The notes beneath the pieces were generated by a model, which was given only the letters and a program-made list of their open reading frames with translations, did no database searches and was not told the origin of the DNA. This document shows, piece by piece, positions 36,501 through 48,500 of a stretch of DNA of 64,000 nucleotides. How positions within the stretch are numbered: the stretch's first letter is position 1; every line of letters begins with the position of its first letter. The stretch comes from Agapetus fuscipes (lineage: Eukaryota > Arthropoda > Insecta > Trichoptera > Glossosomatidae): contig OX637361.1 in the NCBI GenBank assembly GCA_951799405.1, positions 7,153,156 to 7,217,155 on the forward strand, in the 5' to 3' direction. Position numbers and translations under genes: made by a program.

Positions 36501-39500
36501 AAACATGGAAGCTACAAAAAGAATTGTAAGGGCTTCAAAAGGAACAATAAAGCTTTGTGTTAACCAGGATGGTTCAGTCTTCAAGACATCTAAGTACAAG
36601 TTTATGAATGCAAGTTGAATGCAATAGGCATCAAATAAATCATCCAATCACTTTGGTTGATTTAATTAAAAGCCTCACAGTCATAATTTAATGGTGCTAT
36701 TCCAGATAATATTTCCTATCTTCCCATAATGATACCAGTATCTACAACCCAACAGGAAGTCTGTATTCAAACTCATAGATAAATAAAACAATACATGTGT
36801 GGTAATAAAAAAAACTATGCATCTAGTATCTAGTGTCATCTGGATGCCATATTGTGTCATGTCATAAGGTAGCTGTGATTTGTTTTTTAGCTTAGTCTTT
36901 GGGAAGGGAACCTAAGCACATGTAGAATGTTTCCTGTTATTTTTCCTGTATAAGTAGAGGCTACATGTCCTGTTGTATGAAAGAGAATAGCTTTGAAGTT
37001 TATGTAAGCCGTCAGGAAACTGTAATTTTAGTTTTATGTACAGTCAGGAGGTCTGATCAAAAAGTATGGATAAGCTTGAGATTTATTTACTCTATAATGT
37101 ATAATCCATAATGCTGCTGGGATGGTCGAGGGGATAAGGCGTTGGCCCTAGGGAATGCAATCTCGATCTTGCGAGATCCCGATATTCCGAGATCTCGCCT
37201 CATTTTTCAAGATCAATCTCGAAGCATAAAATGACGAGATCTCGACCGAGAGCGACGAGATCGGGCGGCAGTAGTCGGCGATGCTTGGCACGTGCTCTCT
37301 GCGCGCGAGCGATTCGCTGACCGGACCGCATACGCAAGCTATCTCGACTATTCCCGAGTATTTACGATGTTGGTCAAGCGGGATAGAAAAGAATAAGTGA
37401 TATAGTTTTGACTAGAGTGAGTGAGCGGAAGATATTGGAGTGCGTGCAGGCACTGGTTTGTTTACTATTGTTTCAGTTGTGCAGTTACTGTCATGATGTG
37501 CTAAAATTATGTGTTTTTATTATATTATCCCTTATCTTTATAAAATGCAACGGCCTCCCCATACAAAATAGTTGTGCGTTAATGGCATTCAAACTGAAGA
37601 ACTCCTAAACAGATGCACGTCATATTCACAACAAATATTGTTCAGGACTTGGGATGTGCTTCCTCATCATTAGTAGATTTTAAATTGTTGTTTTTTAAAT
37701 AAATAAACATGATCAATCACAACACCTTTTTATGTAAAACCTATGCGAGAAACAAAACTCATTTTGACATTCGAATTTCAAATAAATTGCCAGCACTTCA
37801 ACATAGGCTTCAAAGTTGCCATCGTTGCCATTGCCAAGTCGATTCTTTTTCGGTTGAATTCCGTTGAGTACCTACCTATATTCTTTATTTATTTCAAAAT
37901 TATACTTCAACCAGTTATAACATGTATTTTTTAGAAATAATGACGATCGATTCGGTCAACTTTTTATATGAAACTGTACTTATTGCGGCATTTAATTTTT
38001 TTAAAGTATTATTTTACAATATACAATCTAAGTTGCATAGACGCATTAACATTTATAATTCATATTCAATGCACTCCTCTTCGGAGACACGAGTGAGTTT
38101 GCGCTTACAAATGCTGCATGTGTATTTACAAATAAAAATTTCAGCCTCTCATGACCATAAGCCCTGCAACTTTTGCTGACCTTTTCAGAAACAGGGGACA
38201 CATTTGTTAAGTGAACCCATTTATGCGATATGGGTGGTAAGCCTCATACTAACCCTTAAGTCAAGGAATTTGAGTTTGAAAAATCCTTAAACAACGGTAA
38301 TCTTAATTTATAATCTAAAGTTGCAAAAAAAGTTATTTGATGATTCAAATTGAATGCACGCCCACAAACTGGCAAATGTCATTTCACGCTAACATATAGT
38401 TGTGGCGCTTGATTTTTTTTAAATATTAGAATATATAATCTAAGTTGCACAGATACAATAACTTTTATAATTCATACTCAATGCATGCCCCCCTGGAGAC
38501 ACGAGTGGGTACGCGCTTATTAATGCTGCATGTGAACTTACAAATTAAAATTAAGGCCTCTAATGAACATAAGCCCTGCAACTTTGGCCAACCTTTTCAA
38601 AAACAGGGGGAACATTTGTCAAGTGAACCATTTTTTTCGATATGGGTATTCAAGCTCATACTTACCTATCCGTCAAGGATTTGAGTTTGAAAAATCCTTC
38701 AACAACGTTAAATTTAATTTATAATCTAAAGTTGCAAAAAAAGTTATTTGATGATTCAAATTGAATGCACGCCCACAAACTGGCAAATGTCATTTCACGC
38801 TAACATATAGTTGTGGCGCTTGATTTTTTTTAAATATTAGAATATATAATCTAAGTTGCACAGACACAATAACTTTTATAATTCATATTCAATGCATGCC
38901 CCCCTGGAGACACGAGTGGGTTCGCACTTATAAATGCTGCATGTGAACTTACAAATTAAAATTAAGGCCTCTAATGAACATAAGCCCTGCAACTTTTGCC
39001 AACCTTTTCAAAAACAGGGGAAACATTTGTCAAGTGAACCATTTTTTGCGATATGGGTATTCAGACTCATACTTACCTATAAGTAAAGGATTTGAGTTTG
39101 AAAAATCCTTCAACAACGTTAAATTTAATTTATAATCTAAAGTTGCAAAAAAAGTTATTTGATGATTCAAATTGAATGCACGCCCACAAACTGGCAAATG
39201 TCATTTCACGCTAACATTTAATTGTGGCACTTGATGTTTTTAATTTTAGAATATAAATCTAAGTTGCATACATACATTTTATAATTCATATTCAATGCAT
39301 GCCCCCAAGCAGACATGAGTGACTTTGCGCTTACAAATGCTGCATGTGTAATTACAAATAAAAATTTCAGCCTCTCATAACCATAAGCCATGCAACTTTT
39401 GCCGACCTATTCAGAAACAGGGGGAACATTAGTTAAGTGAACCCATTTATGCGATATGGGTGGTAAGCCTCATACTAACCCTTAGGTCAAGGAGTTTGGG

Positions 39501-42500
39501 TTTGAAAAATCCTTAAACAACGGTTATCTTAATTTATAATCTTAAGTTGCAAAAAGAGTTTTGATGATTCAAATACAATGCACACCCACAAGCTGGCAAA
39601 TGTTCTTTCACGCTAACATATAATTGTGGCACTTGATGTTTTTAATTTTAGAATATAAATCTAAGTTGCATACATACATTTTATAATTCATATTGAATGC
39701 ATGCCCCCAAGCAGACATGAGTGAGTTTGCGCTTACAAAAGCTGCATGTGTAATTACAAATAAAAATTTCAGCCTCTCTTGACCATAAGCCCTGCAATTT
39801 TGCCGACCTTTTCAGGAACAGAGAAACATTCCTTCAGTGAACATTTTTTTAGGTATGGGAGGTCAGCCTCATACCTCATGCTTCATACAAGATACTCAGA
39901 ACATGAAAGAACTAAATAACCCTTTTACCGCAATTTTTTTTTCAAATTACTTCTTAAAGCATTTAATTACTATGAAGGAGGTGTGAGGAAAAATTATTGC
40001 GAAGCCAGACTTACACTGCCCGAAGGGCCTAGCAGACAACCGTGCGCAGCACGGTCAGTCTGCTAGTTTATTTATATATTTAAATTGAATGAAAATTTGT
40101 ATTATTTTGTTACCATTTGAGATTTCGAAAATGCCCAGGTCTCGCCGAGATCGAATTTCTGATCCCTCGAGATCTCAACTTAACGATCTCGTCTCGAGAT
40201 TGCATTCCCTAGTTGGCGCTCGAATTTGCGATAGCGTCGATTCAAACCTCGCCTGCCCCATGTCCTATCGTCAATAGCTTTGACCCTAGTTCAACAGATG
40301 TCATTGGGTGGTTATTAATTGATAATTGATTAAAAAAATTAAATAATGAATTATTAATTGATAATCTTAATACCTGCTTCTGACCAAACAAAGTAGGTTG
40401 GTGAATTGCATTCCTCTGTACAAATCCCAATAAAAAAATTCAAGGCTCATATATAATGCATGCCCACAGCATGCACATGTTAGTTCGCCCTTACACATGC
40501 TGCATGTGTCCATAATCTATAATCTATAAACAGACAAAATAAACTAAACCTCACATGAACATAAAATTTGCAACTCCTGCGGCTTTTACCTGAAACCGGG
40601 ATGGCATTGTCAACGTGAACCGAGTTTATACAGCATGGGGGCTTAAGTTACAGCTGGTCAACCTCAAACCAACCGTTAAGTCAAGGAACTAGAACTGAAG
40701 AAATAGCCCATACTCCCGCCACATTCCTTGATCACACCTCATTTCACATAACTCAGTATTCACATACTAAATCAGTTAGTATCACCATCTCAAGCTCTAC
40801 AAGCATGGAGCCCTGAGCATGATGGATAATGATGACTACTGCACCCATCCACCCGAGTGCCGCACACTTGCACCGCTATGCATTTATTTTAGTATGGGTT
40901 TACCGAACTCTAGAAATGCACGGCTCTCGCTGCATGGAGACAGGAATAGAAGCAACTCTGGAGGGATATATGTTGGTGGATGCAACTGACACGTCTAATT
41001 ATAAGCTCACACATTTTTCCTTTGTTGCACGGGAGGGGGTCTGGCTAGTCAAAACAACATGGCAACACAGGAATTTCTAGGATTTCTAAGAAAACACAGT
41101 TTCTTTTGACTCTCTTAAAATGTTGCAATATGTCCGTGTCTATTTGATAGATTGTTAAATTTTTAATGTGATGAAAAACATCATAACATTAGGAGGAAAA
41201 TAATGCATTTCTAAGAAATTTTACCATAAATTAATTTAAATTGTGTATTTTCTTTAACTTTTCATATCGCCACCTTAAAGGTAAAACTGAATAGGTGCTG
41301 ATTCACTGATTTGAGAAATCGTGGATAAAACATTTAATTGTGTAGAACTTCTCATAGTAAGGGAACTGATTATAAGGAATTGCTCATGAAACACTTTTAA
41401 ACTAACAGTTCCCTTAGTACGAGTTGCAAAACTTGAGAAAAGTAAAGTTTACGGAAAATATTATAGCGTGATTTCTCCCAAAATCTGCCGTTTTTGTTTC
41501 TTACACTTTGTGGTCTAAGCAAAAGAGTTACAGTGATGAACAAAATCAAGTTCAAACAAACAAAAACGGCAGATATTGGGGGAAATCACTCTTAAATAAT
41601 TGCCGTAAACTTTACATTACTCAAGTTTTGCAACTCATACTAAGGGTACAGAATTATCATGCTTTTTTAATGTTTTCTCTCCTAGAAAATAGGGGATGTA
41701 ATATACCTACTCGCCGTAATCAAAAACAAAGTCGTTTTTTTTTATTTTTTATCTTATCAGATGAATGATTATTACAATAAATACAATAGATTAAAATAAA
41801 AAACTTATTTGTTACAATTCACATGAGCTTTTATTATTTTTAAACACTACCGGTTTCGGGAGAAGCAATACCTCCCATCTTCAGGTGTAAATATAAACTA
41901 ACATACAAATACAATACATTATGACGTGAGGATTTGAATTACTGAGGGGGAGGGGGGGGAGTGTTATGTGGGCGGGGTGTAGTAGGAAACATAGAAAGTA
42001 GGGGAGAAGTGTTAGGAAATATAATACTATTTAAGAGGTTATTTACTGAATTAATATTTTTTTGGATTTCTAGGTTTTCAAAATTATTCATGAAATAATA
42101 AAAGCTCATGTGAATTGTAACAAATAAGTTTTTTATTTTAATCTATTAAAATGAACTTTCACGAAGTAACTGCCAAAAACCTAGATAATATAATAAATAC
42201 AATTATCACTTTTGATAGTAATTCCTTGACTTATAGGTTGGTATGAGGCTGACCACCCATACTGTAAAAAAATGGTTCACTTTGCCAATGTCGTCCCTGT
42301 TTCAGGGAAGGTCGGCAAGAGTTGCAGGGCTTATGTTCATTTGAGATTGGGTTTTTTATATTGTAGGTCCACATGCGGCATGTGTGAGCGCGAAATTATG
42401 TGTGTGCTTGTGGGAATGCATTTAATATGAATCTCAAATGATACATATCTTTGCAATTTACATTTAGATAGTTCACTCAACATGAAGTTAGATGGAATTC

Positions 42501-45500
42501 TTAAATTTAAGAAGTTATTTGTTAAAAAAAAACAAATTAATAAAATAATACACATTGATTTGAGCAGTTTGAAGGCCCTAAAGTCATAACAATTCATATA
42601 CCTTTACCAAAGACCAGTCACTAAAGGTCCATCCAGCCTTACAGCAACTGGGTCTTGCTTGAGAATTGGCGCTTTCTACAGCGACGAACAAGCTTGCAGA
42701 GGGCTCTTGAGGTGTGGTACACACAAAAACAGCGCTCACCAAATAAATCATCCTAATATTATATACACTCTCACACTTACGATTTGACACCGGACTGCGC
42801 CATGCAAAAAGGGTGAATGGATACTAGTAATAATATTCCAATACAAAAATCTTAAAATTAAATTGGTAGACTTACTTCTTCAGCGTGAGCAGCATTCAAT
42901 CTGGCACAGCACAATCCTCCTTCAGACTTGTCTTTCAAGGTCATCAGCTGGGGCGGACAGCCGGTCAACTCTGAGTGGGGACCAGACAACAACGCCTGAT
43001 AACACAAAGATGCAAATAAATTAGATATGCATCTTACTAGTTGACTAAACCCTAGAAAACACATGTTTGGAAATCTAAACTTTACATTTTTGTTTACCTA
43101 ATTTTCTTTGATTGTGAATCTATAATCTATAATCTAAGATGCAAGGATATATTCATTCAAAGCTCTCAGATGTATGCCCACAAACAAACACGTGTAGTTC
43201 GCGCTTACAAATGCTGATTGTGTACTTACAAATAAAATCCAAACCTAAAATGAACATAAGCCCTGCAACTCTTGCCGACATTCCCTGAAACAGGGGTGAC
43301 ATTGGCAAAGTGAACCATTTTTTACAGTATGGGTGGTCAGCCTCATACCAACCTATAAGTCGAGGAATACGAGTAATAAATAACATTAAAGTATAAAAAA
43401 AAAAAAACAACAAAATCTTAAAAATAAATATATACAAAAAAAGTCTAAAATTTATTATGTAAAAAATGTAGCAAACTAATAAACCAACATTACAAATCAG
43501 CATTGCAGATTAGCCGCCACTTCTTCCTGTCCTTCCTGCATACTTCTTTCATTTCATCCAGAGTCATAACCTTATTCATACAAGCTCTCCTTTTATTATG
43601 ACTCTGGATATCCCATTCACTCGCTACTTCGAAAATTTGGTCCATCCATACCTTTCTCGGTCTTCCTCTTCCACGACATCCATCAATTCTTGCAGCATAC
43701 ACTTTCTTCGTCAGTCTTTCCTCATTCATTCTCTCTAAATGTCCAAACCATCTAAGTATACTTCTTTTAATCTTTACTCTCACACTTTCTCTTACACCAC
43801 ATTCCTCTCTAACAAAATCATTCCTCACCCTATCACTCCGTCTTTTTCCAATCATACTTCTTAAGTAGTCCATTTCCACTGTATGGACTTTACTAATCTC
43901 ACTTTCACTCACCGTCCAGGCTTCACTTCCAATGAATACTATGATAATAATAATATCGACTTATTAAAAGGAAGTAGGGCTAAGCGACATTTTGGTCAAA
44001 AATGAGTTATGAATGCTATCCTTCTTCAAATTTTCCGCTCTTTCTAAAGCGCTAACTCTTATAGCTCTACGATGATTTTTGTGTTGTTTATGCCCAAGCA
44101 AACAACAACGTTTTCAAAGTATGATTTTGGTGTAACCGACAAGATTTTGGCCTTTTTTGTCCTAAAGGCACTTGTGACATAAAAAAATCTTACAACATCA
44201 TAAAACCACATTAATAGGAATGCCAATAAATGCCTTTATTTTTTTTAATTTAAGAGCTGTTTTGATTTTAGGGATATAAGATAAAAATAAATAAGTTATG
44301 CCATTTTTCTGCAATGTCATACTTTAAACTGCTCTCCTGAACAATTTAGTTTTTGTCGCTTGTGCCCTATTGCCTTTTAACCGTGGATATTAGAATGATT
44401 GATTTAGTGAGCGCTGCTTTTGTGTAAATCACACCTCAAGATCCCTCTGCGGGCTTACTCGTTGCTATAGAAAGCACCAATTCTCAAGCAAGACCCAATT
44501 GCTGTAAGGCTAGATGGGCCTTTGGTGACCGGTCTTTGGTTAAGGTTTGGAATTTTTCAATTTTTTCAACCCAGCAAAGAGCATATTTGAAAATATAAAT
44601 GGTATATTTTTTGTACTCCGCCAGGATTCGATCCACAACCTTCCATTTACAAGTCTGAAGGGTTACCACTAAACTAAGGACCGATCAAATAATGAAATGT
44701 GCCTTTACAAATGTACAGTCTTTTAGAATTTAGAAGATGCTTCTATAAAAAAAACTAGGGTTTTGAGCATTTTAAGATCAATTCAAATTCTTTATTGAAT
44801 AGATAAGGAGCTCAAAGGCTTATTCTACTGGCAAATTTTAATTTAATTCATTTTACTTTTTTATGTGAGCGTGCGTGTTAATTGGTGTAATGACTATGTG
44901 GTTTGTAGTGGATTGCTCACTTCAGGAAGATTCCGTTGTGCTTATTGTGCTCCGCCCTGTCTAAGATGTCAAAGGCAGGAGGAATGGTGATGGTCATAGT
45001 AGGCCAAAAAGGCGAAAATAAATGGAGAGACATAACTTAATTTCAATTTTAACTTCTAAGACCTTTACATTTTAAGTAGGTTAAGTAGCTTGTAAATATA
45101 TTATGTGAGTAATTTTAAGCCCTATGCCTGCCAACATAAATTTAAATTCTGAATTTCCCCCAACCCTTTGTGAAAAGACCGCCAATAACTTTCACAGAGA
45201 AAAAGAGTGGATGTTTGGAACATGGAATGTGAGGAGAATGAATGATTGTAAGGAAAAGGAAATTCTGAAAGTAATGAATGAAAAGAGAATAAAAGTTATG
45301 TGTGTGACGGAAACAAAAGTGAAAGGGAATGGGGAAAAAGTGTTAACGAATGGGGAACTGTATATCTGGTCAGGTGTGGAAGATGGAAATGAACGGCAGG
45401 GGGTGGGTGTGATTGTAAGTGAAAAAGTGAAAGGGTGCATAACGAGCTACCAAAGAATTTCTCCCAGGATTCTGGTTGTTAAATTAAAAATTAAAAATAT

Positions 45501-48500
45501 GAGAGTTTTTTTGGTGACTTGTTATGCCCCAGTAGACTCAGAGTGCATGGATGTGAAAATGAGCTTCTGGAAGGAATTGAATGAAACTATGCGCGAAAGT
45601 AAGAGTAATGAACATGTTATAATTTTGGGTGATATGAATGGATGGGTGGGTATGCAAAGAGATGAATGTCAAAAAATTATCGGCCCCAGTGGACGAGGAT
45701 CAGTCAATGATAATGGGCGACGTCTGATTGCGTTGTGTACAGAACACAGCCTTTTTGCCGCAAACACATGGTTCCAGCATAAGGATGTGCATCTGTACAC
45801 AAGGCAGATTGTAGGAAGTCGCACAATCATTGACTACATTTGCGTGGATGAAAGATTGAGAGGAGCCGTAAGAGATAGTCGAGTCTTCCGTGGCCCTGAT
45901 ATAGGCAGTGACCACTATCTCTTATGTGCTCAAATAATGCTTGGTGAAGTAAAAAAGAAGAAGCGTAAGAGGAAAGTAAGAACGCCTAGAATAAAAGTTG
46001 AAGAATTAAATGATGATAATGTGAAAGAGAGGTACGTATCAGAGCTCCAAAAAATTTTAAGCGTGAATGAACTAGAGAAGAATGTGAAAGAAGAAAATAT
46101 TGAGAAATTGTGGGAGTACATGAAAGGGGGAATAATTGCATGTGCTAGGAAAGTGTGTGGAGAAACAAAAGTAGGAAGACTGAAAGGGGATGCATGGTGG
46201 AATGATAAAGTGAAAGAAGCCGTGAAAGAGAAGAAAAAATTCTATGAAAAATGGTTGAATGACAGGAATGATAGAAAACTAGAGAACGAATATAAGGTAG
46301 CAAAACGAATGGCAAAAAGTGTAATTTATGAAAGTAAGTTGAATGAAGAAAGTAAGAGGGATGAAAGAATCAATAAAAATTTCACTGAGAGCAAAAAAGA
46401 ATTCTGGAGGTGGATCAACACTAACAGGAATAAAAAGTCTATGTTGATCACCCCAGGAGTCAAAAATGCTGCCGGTGAGATGTTGTGGGAGAATGAAGAT
46501 GTATGCAAGAGATGGAAGGATTATTTTGAAGAGATCTCTGGTCAGGGTGAAAGAAGAAGCTATGCTAAAATGAAAGACGAGAATAAACTAAGAATTATGA
46601 AAGAAGAATTGAATGTCTGTATTAGAAGTCTGAAAAACGGGAAATCAGCTGGGATCGATGGCATAAATGGTGAAATGATGAAAGTAGGAGGGGAATGCGT
46701 GTTAGAATGGATGTTTGCATTGTGTAAACTTTGTGTGAAAGCTGGAGTGGTACCGATGGACTGGAGGAAGGCAGTCATTGTCCCTATTTACAAAGGTAAG
46801 GGGGACAGAAAAGACTGTCAGAACTTCAGACCAATCAGTCTACTCAGTATACCAGGGAAAGTTTTTTGTAAGGTGATAATTAAGAATGTGATTCTGACTA
46901 CTGGTGGAAGGGTTTCCGATATACAGTCCGGTTTTATGACCGGTAGAGGCTGTGTTGATCAGATTTTCACTCTACGACAACTTGTTGAAAAACAGCTGTC
47001 GGTGAGGGGAAGACTGTTCACGGCCTTTGTAGATCTAGAGAAGGCTTTCGACTCAGTGGACAGAGGTATGTTGTGGGATGTTCTGAAAGAATATGGAGTG
47101 AATGGGGCTCTCCTAAATGCGGTGCATGCAAACTATGAAAATAGTATGGCATGTGTTCGTATTGATGGCGAGTACAGTGAATGGTTTGAAGTTTTTAAGG
47201 GTGTAAGGCAAGGATGTGTGATGAGTCCATGGCTATTTAACATAGTCATGGACAAGTGTGTCCGAGATGCTAGGCTTGATGATTGTGGATTAATGATAGG
47301 AGAGAGCAAAGTGAGTGTTCTACTGTATGCAGACGATGCGGTCCTTGTCTCTGACTCAGCAGTGGAACTACAAACAATGCTCTCTAGACTGAACGAAGCT
47401 TTGAAAGATAATCATCTGAAATTGAATGCAAGTAAGACGAAAGTTCTGATTTTTGAAAGAGATGATGAAAATATGAACTATGAGTTTAAAATAAATGGAA
47501 TGAATGTCGGAATTGTCGAGGAATTTGTATATCTGGGAAGTAAGTTTGAAAAAGATGGAAGAATGACAGGTGAATTTGAAAGAAGAATAATGAAGGGAAG
47601 GTGTGTACTGGGTGCCACCGCTGGTATAGCCAAAAACCAAAACTTATCGAAAAATGTTCGATTGGCGGTACACGGTGGTATACTAGTGCCCACTTTGATG
47701 TACGGAAGTGAAGCTTGGACGATGAATGAGAGTGAAATTAGTAAAGTCCATACGGTCGAAATGGACTTTCTAAGAAGTATGATTGGAAAAAAACGGAAAG
47801 ATAGGGTGAGGAATGAGTCAGTGAGAGAAGAATGTGGTGCAAGGGAAAGTATAAAAGTAAAAATCAAAAGGGGTTTGTTAAAATGGTTTGGACATATGGA
47901 AAGAATGAATGACGAAAGACTGACGAAGAGAGTGTACGCTGCAACTATGAATGGAAGCCGTGGTAGGGGAAGACCGAGGAAAGTATGGATGGATCAAATT
48001 TCCGAAATAGCGAATGAATGGGATATTCAGAGTCATAACTGAAGGAGAGAGTGCATGAAAAAGATTATGACTCTGAATGAAATGAAAGAAGTATGTAAGG
48101 ACCGAAAGGAATGGCGGTTGATTTGCAACAATGGCGGCTAGGGCATTAATTCTAAGTGTAATATTAACACATCGTTTGCGGGAGACGCTTAAAGGCGTCT
48201 TTTCCATACTGTTGGTAGAAAGCGGGAGACGCTTAAAAGCGTTTTTTTTATTTGTCTACTATTGGTAGAGCGCGGGAGACGCCTAAACGCGTTGACACTT
48301 AGAGTAACAACATATTACGAGAAACGTGTGATTCTTAGGCGCCAGCTCCTTTGAGACGTGTAATAGGTACCTGTACCGGGTACCTAAACCCGGCAATTCG
48401 TGGAATTAGGGTCGGGTGGCCGACTGTGGTCATAAAACATTCGCTTGAAAGCTGTAAGATAAATATTTCGTTTTTGTGTTTACATTTCTTCAGTGTTATA

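Larger units (their letters stand above)
37148..40212. mobile_element. 3-kb composite element with TIR CTAGGGAATGCAATCTCGA
   Basis: CTAGGGAATGCAATCTCGA at the left and TCGAGATTGCATTCCCTAG at the right are perfect inverted repeats, and both ends are rich in CGAGATCTCG-type palindromes for about 100 bases. The interior has no transposase frame but contains a tandem array (38010-39890) and a Helitron-type terminus (40029-40066). Superfamily not assigned. Confidence 0.7.
37118..40265 (+). repeat. tRNA-like (Ser/Leu type) SINE or tRNA relic, split by a 3-kb element
   Basis: The left part GGGATGGTCGAGGGGATAAG has a box A of class II tRNA type. The right part, after the inserted element, holds GATTCAAACCTCGCC as a degenerate box B. 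The five bases TTGGC occur on both sides of the insertion, as a short target duplication would. Confidence 0.5.
44870..48420 (+). mobile_element. Nearly full-length APE-type non-LTR retrotransposon (LINE)
   Basis: Contains one long ORF with endonuclease and reverse transcriptase, a 5' leader of roughly 250 bases and an unusual 3' part with hairpin repeats (48178-48290). Exact ends are not clear: no target duplication was found, and the right side runs into a Helitron-like element from 48563. Related fragments at 43.4 and 56.2 kb have a different 3' UTR. Layout fits the RTE/BovB-like group, but the clade is not certain. Confidence 0.7.

Noticed and set aside
37080..37100. Possible mariner terminus (TCTGATCAAAAAGTATGG)
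   Set aside because: No partner terminus and no transposase text nearby.
40829..41080. 83-codon plus-strand frame
   Set aside because: No family features, no splice or promoter context, inside a repeat-rich intron.
45192..47867. Several minus-strand frames of 60-130 codons opposite the LINE ORF
   Set aside because: They are mirror frames of the AG-rich LINE coding strand (Ser/Phe/Ile-rich) and carry no motif.
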